DNA of 26,549 bases from an uncultured Oscillospiraceae bacterium (GCA_900543795.1 UQSH01000020.1:1-26549), one strand, 5' to 3'. Shown: positions 1 through 8,004, numbered from the stretch's first letter. Program-made: numbers and translations. The notes: generated by a model not told the origin, from the sequence alone.

Positions 1-113
1 TTTTTAATATTTATATTATTATTATAACACTCATTAATAAAATCATCGGGAAATCCGCCTGTAAAGGTAAATTTAACGCTTCCTAAAAGAAAATACAAAA
101 GCCTAACAAGCAT
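1..113 (-). CDS. yqfD: YqfD-type sporulation protein, N-terminus only (cut by window edge)
   Basis: The gene starts with ATG at 113-111, overlapping the end of the upstream yqfC-like gene by 11 bases, and stays open to the window edge. The visible 37 residues begin MLVRLLYFLLGSVKFTF and continue with a GGFPDDFINEC stretch. YqfD-type proteins start with a similar leader (short hydrophobic start, then a beta strand ending in Gly-Gly and a helix). YqfC followed by an overlapping YqfD is the conserved pair in spore formers, where both belong to the mother-cell sporulation programme. The exact molecular role is not known to me. The overlap suggests translational coupling. Identification rests on order and a short N-terminus, so it is good but not certain. 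Confidence 0.7.
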   Translation of the reverse strand, partial: MLVRLLYFLLGSVKFTFTGGFPDDFINECYNNNINIK

Positions 114-369
114 CGGAAAACTCCAAGCAAAGAATTATGCCCTCAACTATTGCACCCTCGGGAGTGAAGGAGTCTATATGGAGTCCGTCTCCGCAGATAG
201 TAACCGAGCGTTTTCCTATATTCAGCTTGATTTTTGAATCGGAATATTCAACAACGGATTTCAGCCCGTCAACAACGCATTGCGTGTTTCCGTAAAGCTC
301 TATATGGGGCTCGCCCGTGTAATACTCAACAGGAAAATCGGTTATATTTTTCAGCATATTTTTCTTCAT
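103..369 (-). CDS. yqfC: YabP/YqfC-family sporulation protein
   Basis: This 88-residue protein matches the YabP/YqfC family in size (B. subtilis YqfC is about 90 residues) and layout: a short polar lead, then a beta-rich core of the type IELYGNTQCVVDG, a middle LNIGKRSVTICGDGL segment, and a C-terminal EGAIVEGIILCLEF strand. Family members are made during sporulation, YqfC in the mother cell. No catalytic residues are expected; a structural or assembly role is inferred. Start choice: ATG at 369 is preceded by GGTGG about 6 bases upstream. It overlaps yqfD downstream and is divergent from the ylbJ-like gene across only 40 bases, so the two sporulation units may share control sequences. I could not find a convincing sigma-E promoter. 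Confidence 0.8.
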   Translation of the reverse strand: MKKNMLKNITDFPVEYYTGEPHIELYGNTQCVVDGLKSVVEYSDSKIKLNIGKRSVTICGDGLHIDSFTPEGAIVEGIILCLEFSDAC

Positions 370-409
370 AAAACCACCAATAATTTATATGATTTATATA
401 GGTGGTGTT

Positions 410-1432
410 ATGAAAATAAATAAAAGTGCTGTTTCGCTGATTTTTCTTCTTTTCGTGGTAATATTGCTTATTTCCTGCTCCTTTGAGGCAAAAGAGGGCG
501 CCCTGCGCGGCATTGCGCTTTCGGAAAGGGTTATCATTCCGAGCCTGCTTCCGCTTCTTATAATATTCAATTTAATTCAAAGCAGCTCTGCCGGCAGACT
601 CTTTGAGAAGCTGCTTTTCCCCGTTACACGCTATGCCCTTCGCCTGCCGAAATGCACGGGAGGATGCGTTTTCTTTGGGCTTATGGGAGGCTTTCCCTCA
701 GGTGCGATATTAACAAACAATCTTTACGAAAACGGGGATATTGACGATAAAACGGCTCGGCGGCTTTTGCGCTTTAATTTCAGCGGAGGTCCTGCATTCA
801 TCATAACAGCAGTTGGAACAGGATTTCTGCAAAGCAAAAAAATCGGGCTTATTCTGTTTTCAGCCGTTACGCTTTCATCAATTATTATTGCCGTTTTAAC
901 ATCCTTCTTTGCCGAAAACGAAGAAAGCGGAGAATATTCCTTTGCGCAATTAAGTGTTGACGAGGCGCTTACAAAAAGCGTTGAGCAGGCAATAAAAAGC
1001 GTTTTAAGCATAAGCGCATACATAATTCTTTTTTCTGCGGTTAATTCGATAATAACCGTTCCCTCTTTTTTGGCTCCGATTATTGAAATAACAAGCGGAA
1101 TTAACGAAAGCTGCAAAGGATTTTCAATTCCTCAGCTTGCATTTTTCCTTTCCTTTGGCGGACTTTGTATTCATTTGCAAATTTTCGGGATTATAAAGAG
1201 GGCGAAAATGAAATATCTTGATTTTCTGCTTTGGAGAGTTATAGGAGCATTTTTTGCTTATATATGCGCAATTCTTCTGCTTAAAGCTTTCCCCGTTGAA
1301 GCTGAGGTTTTTTCTAATTATTCGGATAGCATTTACCGATTTACAAGCGTTAATGCAACGCTTTCCGTTCTTATGGTTTTAGGCTGTGCCGTTTTTATAT
1401 TTGATTTAGAGGGCAGAAAAACGAAATGCTGA
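410..1432 (+). CDS. ylbJ: YlbJ-like sporulation integral membrane protein (nucleoside-recognition/Gate domain)
   Basis: A 340-residue, strongly hydrophobic protein with about eight membrane segments. The first is at residues 5-24; a Gly-rich FFGLMGGFPSGA motif lies near residue 85, the type of sequence seen in YlbJ and other Gate-domain (nucleoside recognition) membrane proteins. YlbJ in B. subtilis is needed for heat-resistant spores; the transported substrate is not established. The start is set at ATG 410 because GGTGGTG lies just upstream. An in-frame ATG at 389 would add seven residues but has no ribosome site. The gene diverges from yqfC and ends just before a hairpin at 1438. It is shorter than B. 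subtilis YlbJ (about 400 residues), so it could be a related Gate-domain paralogue. Confidence 0.72.
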   Translation: MKINKSAVSLIFLLFVVILLISCSFEAKEGALRGIALSERVIIPSLLPLLIIFNLIQSSSAGRLFEKLLFPVTRYALRLPKCTGGCVFFGLMGGFPSGAILTNNLYENGDIDDKTARRLLRFNFSGGPAFIITAVGTGFLQSKKIGLILFSAVTLSSIIIAVLTSFFAENEESGEYSFAQLSVDEALTKSVEQAIKSVLSISAYIILFSAVNSIITVPSFLAPIIEITSGINESCKGFSIPQLAFFLSFGGLCIHLQIFGIIKRAKMKYLDFLLWRVIGAFFAYICAILLLKAFPVEAEVFSNYSDSIYRFTSVNATLSVLMVLGCAVFIFDLEGRKTKC

Positions 1433-1437
1433 AAAAA

Positions 1438-1466
1438 ATAAAGCGTTGCCAACCGCAACGCTTTAT
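1438..1466 (-). terminator. Rho-independent terminator of the dap/pur/oad operon
   Basis: A perfect 12-base-pair stem (1438-1449 with 1455-1466, core AAAGCGTTGC/GCAACGCTTT) with a 5-base loop. Read on the minus strand it is followed by TTTTTT, so it is a textbook terminator for the minus-strand genes. The convergent ylbJ-like gene ends 5 bases away and may use the same hairpin, though its plus-strand U-tract is poor. Confidence 0.9.
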
Positions 1467-1473
1467 CCTGTAA

Positions 1474-1665
1474 TTATTTATCGTCCTTTTCTTTATTTTT
1501 TGAGGTTACTTTATTTAAGCCGTAGGTGCAGAGAACAATAACGCCGATAACAAGGAAAATGCCAACCATTCCTATTGCCATAATCGGAAGCGTTTCCTTA
1601 TAAGAACCGGTGTTTATATTTAAAGCCATAGCCACTAAGCTGATTTTTGAAATTAAACTTAACAT
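1474..1665 (-). CDS. Na+-pump decarboxylase gamma subunit-like small membrane protein (OadG family)
   Basis: A 63-residue protein with one membrane segment (about residues 27-47, MAIGMVGIFLVIGVIVLCTY) followed by a short, highly charged tail (KVTSKNKEKDDK). That is the expected shape of OadG/MmdC-like gamma subunits, which anchor and stabilise the membrane part of sodium-translocating decarboxylases. Supporting context: it begins 12 bases after the beta-subunit gene, with AAGGAGGGCGG in front of its ATG. No alpha (carboxyltransferase) or biotin-carrier gene is visible in the window. The sequence is too short and simple for a firm family call alone; the call depends on position. Confidence 0.7.
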   Translation of the reverse strand: MLSLISKISLVAMALNINTGSYKETLPIMAIGMVGIFLVIGVIVLCTYGLNKVTSKNKEKDDK

Positions 1666-1677
1666 AATCCGCCCTCC

Positions 1678-2817
1678 TTAAATTATGCCTTCAACAAGCG
1701 TTAAGATAAGTCCGCCTGCTATAACGGAGGCAATCTGACCGGAAACATTTACACTGATTGACTGCATAAGCAAAAAATTCTGATTATCCTCTTTAAGTCC
1801 CATTTGATTAACAACTCTGCCGCTCATTGGGAAAGCAGATATGCCTGCCGCACCTATCATGGGATTAACCTTTCTGTCCTTCGGCAAAAACAGATTGAGA
1901 AGCTTTGCAAAAAATACGCCGCCAACCGTGTCGAATATAAACGCAACAAGGCCGAGCAAAAGAATAAGAAGAGTATCCCATTGAAGAAATTCTTCATAAT
2001 ACATTCTTGACGCAACCGTTACGCCGAGAAGAATTGTTATAAGATTTGCAAGTGCATTCTGCGCCGTTTCCGAAAGAGCATTAAGTACTCCGCATTCACG
2101 GATAAGATTACCGAACATAAGAAAACCAACAAGCGCAACGGATTTAGGAGCAACAAGCCCTGCAATAACCGTTATAATAATCGGGAAAAGGATTTTAGTT
2201 GTTTTGGAAACCTCGCCGGGCTGATATTTCATTCTTATACGGCGTTCCTTTTTTGTTGTGCAAAGCTTGATAAACGGCGGCTGAATAATGGGAACGAGTG
2301 CCATATAAGAATATGCCGCAACCATAATTGCGCCCAAATATTTTGAGCCGAGGGTTTGCGCAACAAATATTGATGTTGGGCCGTCTGCCGCACCGATAAT
2401 TGCGATCGAGGCAGCATCTCTGTAATCAAAGAAAAACGACGCAACAAAGAAGGTTAGGAATATACCGAACTGCGCCGCCGCACCGAAAAGCATCAGCCAC
2501 GGATTTTTAAGAAGCGGTCCGAAATCAATCATTGCGCCTATTCCGATAAAGAGAAGGAGCGGAAAAAGCTCGTTTGAAATACCCGCATCAAACAAAACCG
2601 TCAGCGGTCCGTCCTCGCCGATTGCTCCGCTTAACGGAAGATTAACAAGAATTGTGCCGAAGCCCATAGGCAAAAGCAATGTTGGCTCCATTTCCTTTTT
2701 GATAGCAAGGAAAATAAGCACACCGCCGATTGCCATCATAACGAGCTGCTGCCATTTGATATTTCCTAAATTTGAAAATAATTGAGCAAAGGTGTTTAAA
2801 ACGCTTAACTGTATCAT
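1678..2817 (-). CDS. Sodium ion-translocating decarboxylase beta subunit (OadB/MmdB/GcdB family)
   Basis: A 379-residue polytopic membrane protein. Beta subunits decarboxylate carboxybiotin and pump Na+ out of the cell. Family signatures: GAADGPTSIFVA at residues 142-153, in which Asp145 corresponds to the essential Na+-site aspartate of OadB, and the late region with GRVVNQMG followed by NFLLMQSISVNVSG, which carries the conserved Asn/Ser residues of region VIII. Length fits the short members of the family (360-430). The substrate (oxaloacetate, methylmalonyl-CoA or glutaconyl-CoA) is set by the alpha subunit, which is absent here, so no specific symbol is given. AAAGGTAACGG precedes the start. 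It is sixth in the minus-strand run, 46 bases after purB, and followed by the gamma-like gene. Confidence 0.92.
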   Translation of the reverse strand: MIQLSVLNTFAQLFSNLGNIKWQQLVMMAIGGVLIFLAIKKEMEPTLLLPMGFGTILVNLPLSGAIGEDGPLTVLFDAGISNELFPLLLFIGIGAMIDFGPLLKNPWLMLFGAAAQFGIFLTFFVASFFFDYRDAASIAIIGAADGPTSIFVAQTLGSKYLGAIMVAAYSYMALVPIIQPPFIKLCTTKKERRIRMKYQPGEVSKTTKILFPIIITVIAGLVAPKSVALVGFLMFGNLIRECGVLNALSETAQNALANLITILLGVTVASRMYYEEFLQWDTLLILLLGLVAFIFDTVGGVFFAKLLNLFLPKDRKVNPMIGAAGISAFPMSGRVVNQMGLKEDNQNFLLMQSISVNVSGQIASVIAGGLILTLVEGII

Positions 2818-2863
2818 TTAATATTACCGTTACCTTTCCATGCAGAAAAACCACTTTAATATT

Positions 2864-4297
2864 TTAAACATTTATTTCAACATCTATTCCGAGCAAATCC
2901 TTATTGGCTTCAAGAATGGGCTTAACCGTTTCATTAAGAAAATCAGAGGTTTGTTCGGGTGCTCTGCCTATAAAGTTTTCAGGCTTCATAACGGCAAGGA
3001 TTTCCTCCTTCGTCATCATAAACGCAGGATCTGCGGCAATTCTGTCTATCAAATCGTTTTTGCCGCCCTCTGCCTTAACAACAGAAGCCGCTGCCATTGA
3101 ATGAACTCTGATTTTTTCGTGAAGCTCTTGGCGGTCTCCGCCCTTTTTAACGGCATCCATCATAATATTTTCCGTTGCCATAAACGGAAGCTCGCTCATA
3201 AGGCGTGATTCAATAACCTTTGGATAAACAACAAGACCGTTTGTTACATTGATATACAAATCAAGAATACCGTCTGTTGCAAGGAACGCCTCTGCAACCG
3301 AAACACGCTTATTTGCACTGTCGTCAAGCGTTCTTTCAAACCATTGAGCAGAAGCAGTCCACGCAGGATTGAGCGCATCTATCATAACATATCTTGAAAG
3401 AGATGCAATTCTTTCGCTTCTCATCGGATTTCTTTTATACGCCATTGCCGATGAGCCTATTTGATTTTTTTCAAAGGGCTCTTCAATTTCCTTTAAGTTT
3501 TGAAGGAGCCTTAAATCATTTGAAAACTTACAGCAGGACTGTGCAATAAGAGCAAGGCAGTTGCAAACAATCGTGTCAAGCTTTCTTGCGTATGTTTGTC
3601 CGCTGACGGGGAAGCACGCCTTAAATCCCATTTTTTCGGCAATTTTTCTGTCAAGCTCCTTGCATTTTTCGTGATCTCCGTTGAAGAGCTCAAGAAATGA
3701 TGCCTGGGTTCCGGTTGTTCCCTTTGAGCCGAGAAGCATAAGAGTATCGAGCACATGCTCAATCTCTTGATAATCAAGAACAAGATCCATAAGCCAAAGA
3801 GTTGCTCTTTTGCCCACAGTTGTTGGCTGTGCAGGCTGAAAATGAGTGAAGCCGAGGCACGGCATAGACTTATATTCATCTGCAAATTTTGCAACGCCGG
3901 CAATAGCATTAACAAGCTTTTTCTTAATCAGCAAAAGCGCCTCGCGCATTGTGATAACATCTGTGTTATCTCCAACATAGCAGCTTGTTGCACCGAGATG
4001 AATAATCGGCCTTGCATTCGGGCAAAGGTCGCCGTAAGCGTGAACATGGCTCATAACATCGTGGCGAAACCTCTTTTCATATTCCTGCGCTGCCTCATAA
4101 TTAATATCGTCTGCGTGAGCTTTAAGCTCCTCTATTTGCTCCTCGGTTACATTAAGACCGAGCTCATGCTCTGCCTCTGCAAGAGCAATCCAAAGCCTTC
4201 TCCATGTTTTAAACTTAAAATCGGGAGAATAGATATACTGCATTTCCTTGCTTGCATAGCGAGCATTGAAAGGCGAATTATATGTGTTATTAGGCAT
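2864..4297 (-). CDS. purB: Adenylosuccinate lyase
   Basis: PurB of the fumarase/aspartase superfamily, acting twice in purine synthesis: it cleaves SAICAR to AICAR and adenylosuccinate to AMP, releasing fumarate. The superfamily signature is GSSAMAYKRNPMRSE at residues 281-295 (flexible catalytic loop); a catalytic histidine candidate is His152 in GFTHFQPAQPTT; SHVHAYGD lies near residue 83. Length is 477 residues, normal for the Clostridia form. The start is chosen at ATG 4297, one base after the purC stop, because family members begin close to YxSPF-ARYAS. A TTG at 4306, which overlaps purC and has AGGA 6 bases upstream, is a real alternative and would add three residues. Cytoplasmic, co-transcribed with purC. 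Confidence 0.96.
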   Translation of the reverse strand: MPNNTYNSPFNARYASKEMQYIYSPDFKFKTWRRLWIALAEAEHELGLNVTEEQIEELKAHADDINYEAAQEYEKRFRHDVMSHVHAYGDLCPNARPIIHLGATSCYVGDNTDVITMREALLLIKKKLVNAIAGVAKFADEYKSMPCLGFTHFQPAQPTTVGKRATLWLMDLVLDYQEIEHVLDTLMLLGSKGTTGTQASFLELFNGDHEKCKELDRKIAEKMGFKACFPVSGQTYARKLDTIVCNCLALIAQSCCKFSNDLRLLQNLKEIEEPFEKNQIGSSAMAYKRNPMRSERIASLSRYVMIDALNPAWTASAQWFERTLDDSANKRVSVAEAFLATDGILDLYINVTNGLVVYPKVIESRLMSELPFMATENIMMDAVKKGGDRQELHEKIRVHSMAAASVVKAEGGKNDLIDRIAADPAFMMTKEEILAVMKPENFIGRAPEQTSDFLNETVKPILEANKDLLGIDVEINV

Positions 4298-4298
4298 A

Positions 4299-5009
4299 TT
4301 ATTCAAGTCCCGTCCTTTTCATCATTTCGGCATAAGCGTCCTCTACTCCGCCGAGGTCGCGGCGGAAGCGGTCCTTATCAAGCTTTTCATGAGTATTAAT
4401 ATCCCAGAAGCGACATGTATCGGGGCTGATTTCATCAGCAAGAACGATAGTGCCGTCTGCGGTTTTACCAAATTCAAGCTTAAAGTCAATAAGCTCAACT
4501 CCGATTGAAGCAAAATACTCTTTAAGAACATCATTAACCTTAAATGCCATTTCCTTTATTGTGTCAACCTCTTCTCTTGTTGAGAAGCCGCAGGAGATTG
4601 CGTGATATTCGGAAATGAGCGGATCATCGAGCTCATCGCATTTATACGAAAATTCAATAGACGGAGCAACAAAATCCATTCCCTCTTCAAGTCCTAATCT
4701 TTTGCATATAGAGCCTGCCGCACGGTTTCTGATGATAACCTCGAGCGGAACAATTGTTACTCTTTTAACTGCTGTTTCACGGTCTGAAAGCTCCTTAACA
4801 AAATGAGTCGGAACTCCCTTTGCTTCAAGAATCTGCATAAGATAGTTGGACATTTTGTTGTTTACAACGCCCTTGCCCGCAATTGTGCCCTTTTTCTTTC
4901 CGTTAAAGGCAGTTGCGTCGTCCTTGTAATCAACAATAACAATTTCGGGATCATCCGTTGCCCAAACCTTTTTTGCCTTTCCTTCATATAACTGCTCTGT
5001 TTTTGTCAT
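4299..5009 (-). CDS. purC: Phosphoribosylaminoimidazole-succinocarboxamide (SAICAR) synthase
   Basis: PurC joins CAIR and aspartate with ATP to make SAICAR, the step just before PurB. The 236-residue length is the bacterial norm. Visible signatures are LYEGKAKKVW at residues 7-16 (ATP-site loop), AFNGKKKGTI, the EVIIRNRAAGS motif (residues 89-99) and SPDTCRFWD close to residue 195, which is the SAICAR synthetase signature. GGAGG precedes the ATG at 5009. It lies 30 bases after dapL and its stop is one base before the purB start, so purC-purB is a coupled pair. Other purine genes are not in the window. Confidence 0.97.
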   Translation of the reverse strand: MTKTEQLYEGKAKKVWATDDPEIVIVDYKDDATAFNGKKKGTIAGKGVVNNKMSNYLMQILEAKGVPTHFVKELSDRETAVKRVTIVPLEVIIRNRAAGSICKRLGLEEGMDFVAPSIEFSYKCDELDDPLISEYHAISCGFSTREEVDTIKEMAFKVNDVLKEYFASIGVELIDFKLEFGKTADGTIVLADEISPDTCRFWDINTHEKLDKDRFRRDLGGVEDAYAEMMKRTGLE

Positions 5010-5039
5010 TTCAACATCCTCCGATTTATTTAATTTTAA

Positions 5040-6224
5040 TTATTTGCCATATACAGATTTAATTCTTTCAACCGCTTCAATTGTTTTTTCGTAATTTCCG
5101 AATGCGGTTAATCTGAGATAGCCCTCGCCGCTCTTGCCGAAGCCCGAGCCGGGAGTGCCGACAACCTGACACTTATCAAGCAGATCGTCAAAAAATTCCC
5201 AAGAGGTCATATTATCCGGAGTTTTGAGCCAAACATACGGCGAATTAACTGCACCGTAGCAGGTGAAGCCTGCTTCTGTAAGCGTATCGAATATAACCCT
5301 TGCATTTCTTTGATAATATGCAATGATTTCTTTTGTTTGCTTCTTTCCCTCTTCGCTGTAAACAGCCTCGGCGGCTCTTTGAGTTATATAGCTTACGCCG
5401 TTAAACTTTGTTGCCTGGCGGCGAGCCCAGAACTGATTAAGGCTTGCGCCCTCAAAAACGAGCTCCTTGGGAACAACGGTGTAGCCGCAGCGAACACCCG
5501 TGAAGCCTGCTGTTTTAGAGAATGAGCGAAGCTCGATTGCGCATTTCTTTGCGCCCTCTATTTCATAAATTGATTTCGGCGAATCGTCTGTTATAAACGC
5601 CTCATACGCCGAATCGAAAAGAATAAGCGAATTATGTTCAAGTGCAAAATCAACCCACTTTTTCAGCTGCTCCTTTGAAGCAGTCATACCTGTTGGGTTG
5701 TTCGGAAAGCAAAGATAAATAACATCGGGAATTTCCGTTGGAATTTCCGGCATAAAGTTATTTTCCTCTGTGCAGGGCATATAGATTATATCCGTTCTGC
5801 CGCTCATAACATTTGAATCAAGATAAACCGGATATACGGGATCACAAATAGCAACCTTATTATCCGTGCTGAAAATATCACCGATATTTCCGCAGTCTGA
5901 CTTAGCGCCGTCTGAAAGGAAAATTTCATCCTTTGCAATATCAACGCCTCTTGCTTCATAATCGTTTTTTTGAATAGCTTCAAGGATAAAGTCATAGCCG
6001 TACTCCGGCGGATAGCCTCTGAATGTTGCTTCATCGGCCATTTCGTCCACTGCCTTGTGCATAGCCTCAATAACGGCGGGCACAAGCGGCTTTGTTACAT
6101 CGCCGATTGAAAGGCGGATAACCTCTTTATCGGGATGCGCTGCCTGATATTCCCTTTGCTTTCTTGCAACTGTTGAAAACAGATAAGAGCTTTCAAGCTT
6201 TAAAAAGTTGCTGTTAATTTTCAT
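5040..6224 (-). CDS. dapL: LL-diaminopimelate aminotransferase
   Basis: DapL is a class I/II PLP aminotransferase that converts tetrahydrodipicolinate directly to LL-diaminopimelate, bypassing the acyl-blocked lysine pathway. Length 394 residues fits the bacterial DapL group. Diagnostic sequence: IRLSIGDVTKPL near residue 36, FRGYPPEYGYDF near residue 68, FLSDGAKSDCGNIGDIF at 102-118, PNNPTG at 174-179, and SFSKTAGFTGVRCGY in which Lys237 is the PLP lysine. CAGGAGG lies before the ATG. Its product feeds dapF, the gene just upstream in the transcript (20-base gap), so the two consecutive steps are encoded side by side. Presence of DapL implies that the DapD/DapC/DapE branch may be dispensable or absent. 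Confidence 0.96.
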   Translation of the reverse strand: MKINSNFLKLESSYLFSTVARKQREYQAAHPDKEVIRLSIGDVTKPLVPAVIEAMHKAVDEMADEATFRGYPPEYGYDFILEAIQKNDYEARGVDIAKDEIFLSDGAKSDCGNIGDIFSTDNKVAICDPVYPVYLDSNVMSGRTDIIYMPCTEENNFMPEIPTEIPDVIYLCFPNNPTGMTASKEQLKKWVDFALEHNSLILFDSAYEAFITDDSPKSIYEIEGAKKCAIELRSFSKTAGFTGVRCGYTVVPKELVFEGASLNQFWARRQATKFNGVSYITQRAAEAVYSEEGKKQTKEIIAYYQRNARVIFDTLTEAGFTCYGAVNSPYVWLKTPDNMTSWEFFDDLLDKCQVVGTPGSGFGKSGEGYLRLTAFGNYEKTIEAVERIKSVYGK

Positions 6225-6244
6225 AATATTTTAATCCTCCTGTT

Positions 6245-7099
6245 TTATTGCAATTTATTTAAATCAATCTCTCCGCTGAAAACATATTCGGCAGGTCCCG
6301 TCATAAAGACGCTGTCGCCCTCATTTCCGCTCCAGGAAATTTCAAGGTCGCCGCCGAGGAGATGAACAGTTACCTCATTATCGGCAATGCCGTTTAGTAT
6401 TGCGGCAACAACAGTTGCACAGGTGCCCGTTCCGCAGGCAAGTGTTTCGCCGGTGCCCCTTTCCCAAACACGCATTTCAATGCTTTTTCTGCTTTGAACA
6501 AAAGCAAATTCAGCGTTAACCCTTCTTGGAAAAACGGAATTGCCTTCAAAAAGAGGTCCGTATTTTTCAAGCTCAAACTCCCTCGGGCTTCTTTCAATAA
6601 ACATAACGGCGTGCGGATTTCCCATTGAAACGCAGGTCATTGAAAATTCCCTTTCGCCAACTGTTATTTTTTCATTTATAACTCTTTCCTTATCGCTTAA
6701 AACGGGAATTTCCTCTGCTTTAAGAATGGGCGCACCCATATCAACCTTAACAAGAGAGACATTTCCTGCATTATCAAGAATAAGGCTTATATATTTAACC
6801 CTTCCCATTGATTCGATTGTAAATTCGCTTGACGAGGTGTAGCCCTTATCGTAAACATACCTTGCAACGCATCTTATTGCGTTACCGCACATCTCTGCAC
6901 GCGAGCCGTCGGGATTATACATCACCATTTCAAAATCGGCATTGTTACCCTTTTTGATAAGAATTAATCCGTCTGCACCTATTCCGAAGTGGCGGTCTGA
7001 AAGCTTAACAGCCGCTTCGCTTTCGTTTTCAATAATCTCCTGCATACAGTCAACATATATATAATCGTTGCCGCAGCCGTGCATTTTAGTAAATTTCAT
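6245..7099 (-). CDS. dapF: Diaminopimelate epimerase
   Basis: DapF interconverts LL- and meso-diaminopimelate, giving the precursor of lysine and of peptidoglycan cross-links. It is PLP-independent and uses two cysteines: Cys71 in AEMCGNAIRC and Cys222 in GTGETLACGTGTC are both present, so it should be active. Starting at ATG 7099 (KFTKMHGCGNDY) gives 284 residues, the usual length. An in-frame ATG at 7120 would add seven residues, but the family begins at the KFTKMHG stretch and GAAAGG lies upstream of the inner ATG. It is second in the run, 41 bases after the ANTAR gene. Confidence 0.95.
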   Translation of the reverse strand: MKFTKMHGCGNDYIYVDCMQEIIENESEAAVKLSDRHFGIGADGLILIKKGNNADFEMVMYNPDGSRAEMCGNAIRCVARYVYDKGYTSSSEFTIESMGRVKYISLILDNAGNVSLVKVDMGAPILKAEEIPVLSDKERVINEKITVGEREFSMTCVSMGNPHAVMFIERSPREFELEKYGPLFEGNSVFPRRVNAEFAFVQSRKSIEMRVWERGTGETLACGTGTCATVVAAILNGIADNEVTVHLLGGDLEISWSGNEGDSVFMTGPAEYVFSGEIDLNKLQ

Positions 7100-7140
7100 A
7101 CAGAGAACACTGCCTTTCACATTGTTATAAATCTAAAAAA

Positions 7141-7656
7141 TCAAGCAAAGCTATCAAGAATATCCATTGCAACGGCAGACATTTTTTTGCCCGTTTTCAT
7201 ACTTTCGCTTTGGAGAAGCCTGTGCGCCTGCATTTCGCTTATTCCCTTTGAAGCCATAAGCGCCTGCTTTGCCTTGCTTATGTAGCCCTCCTCATCGGCG
7301 CTTCTTCTTGTAAAGCTTGATTTGCTTTGAGCAAGAATTGCAACCGTTTGAAGAAACTCCGCTCTGTCGATAGGAAGCGGAAGCGTTATCATATTTCCCA
7401 TATACTGCTCGGAGCCGTTTTTTGAAAGAGCTATTATATCAAAATCCTGCGGAACCTGATCTGCCAAATCCGCAGAGCTCATATCCCTCATAAGAAACGG
7501 ACAAACAATAACGCCCTTCTGCTTTTCCTGAGCAATTTCAAGTGCGGAGGAGCCGAGTGCACAAATATGCGAAACATGAAAGCCGCTTTTTTCGATAAGC
7601 GCTCTGATGGACAAAGCTGTTTCCTTAACCGGATAAACAACTATTATGTCCTTCAT
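7141..7656 (-). CDS. ANTAR-domain antitermination response regulator with degenerate receiver
   Basis: A 171-residue protein with an N-terminal receiver-like part (about 1-110) and a C-terminal ANTAR domain (about 115-170). The latter shows the helical pattern EGYISKAKQALMASKGISE followed by EAHRLLQ-type spacing (MQAHRLLQSESMKTGKK), typical of AmiR/NasR-type RNA binders. ANTAR proteins bind paired hairpins in leader RNA and prevent termination. The receiver lacks the usual acidic pair near residue 8 (VYPVKE) and the phospho-Asp (VIVCPFL), so phosphorylation control is unlikely. It heads the dap/pur/oad operon and is divergent from the glycogen operon, so either could be a target; I infer this from position only. 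AGAGGTG precedes its ATG. Confidence 0.85.
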   Translation of the reverse strand: MKDIIVVYPVKETALSIRALIEKSGFHVSHICALGSSALEIAQEKQKGVIVCPFLMRDMSSADLADQVPQDFDIIALSKNGSEQYMGNMITLPLPIDRAEFLQTVAILAQSKSSFTRRSADEEGYISKAKQALMASKGISEMQAHRLLQSESMKTGKKMSAVAMDILDSFA

Positions 7657-7715
7657 ACGCTCACCTCTTTGCCCTGAAATGCAGTTTAAACCGTTTCAGT
7701 TAAATTATGTTAATA

Positions 7716-7745
7716 ATTATAGCATATTTATATATATTCAATCAA
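7716..7745 (-). promoter_or_regulatory. Promoter of the ANTAR-dapF-dapL-purC-purB-oad operon
   Basis: On the minus strand, TTGATT (7745-7740), an 18-base spacer and TATAAT (7721-7716). The -10 box is preceded by TGC, making an extended -10. It lies about 60 bases before the ANTAR start and is the only good promoter in front of this gene run. Confidence 0.8.
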
Positions 7746-7896
7746 TAGTAAAAATAAATTAATAATCAATAATAAAATTTCTCATCAAGCATAAGTTTTA
7801 ATTAGTTTTTACCAAAAAATTTGGATATTTTGCAACAATTTGCACAAATATTGCTTTTTTATAAAAAATTCTTGTAACAAACTAACCAAAAAACAC

Positions 7897-7925
7897 TTGA
7901 ATAATATATAACAAGGTGTTACAAT
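7897..7925 (+). promoter_or_regulatory. Promoter of the glycogen operon
   Basis: TTGAAT (7897-7902), 17-base spacer, TACAAT (7920-7925), with TGT directly upstream of the -10 (extended -10). This places transcription start near 7932 and leaves a leader of about 70 bases before glgB. Confidence 0.8.
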
Positions 7926-7935
7926 ATGTTTAAGA

Positions 7936-7977
7936 ATATGCCAAGCTGCGTAAAAAAGGCATATATTATTGTTTTTT
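7936..7977 (+). promoter_or_regulatory. Possible leader attenuator hairpin before glgB
   Basis: ATATGCC (7936-7942) can pair with GGCATAT (7958-7964) across a 15-base loop. It is followed by ATTATTG and then TTTTTT (7972-7977). A short stem with a downstream T-run inside the glgB leader resembles a weak intrinsic terminator, which could act as an attenuator. The stem is modest, so this is suggestive only. Confidence 0.4.
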
Positions 7978-8004
7978 ATGTGAAATGGAGATGAGAAAAA
8001 TTTT

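Larger units (their letters stand above)
7657..8004. other. Divergent intergenic control region
   Basis: This 348-base, very AT-rich stretch separates the minus-strand dap/pur operon from the plus-strand glycogen operon. It has a promoter in each direction (7716-7745 minus, 7897-7925 plus) and a leader hairpin in front of glgB. The approximately 150 bases between the promoters hold only A/T tracts and a small CCAAA/TTTGG inverted repeat. No open reading frame was supported. Confidence 0.7.

Noticed and set aside
724..1116. Minus-strand frame of 130 residues within the ylbJ-like gene
   Set aside because: Mirror frame of a membrane protein; no start signal.
3755..4399. Long plus-strand frames opposite purB/purC (214 residues)
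   Set aside because: Antisense shadow of well-identified enzymes; no ribosome site and no recognisable protein features.
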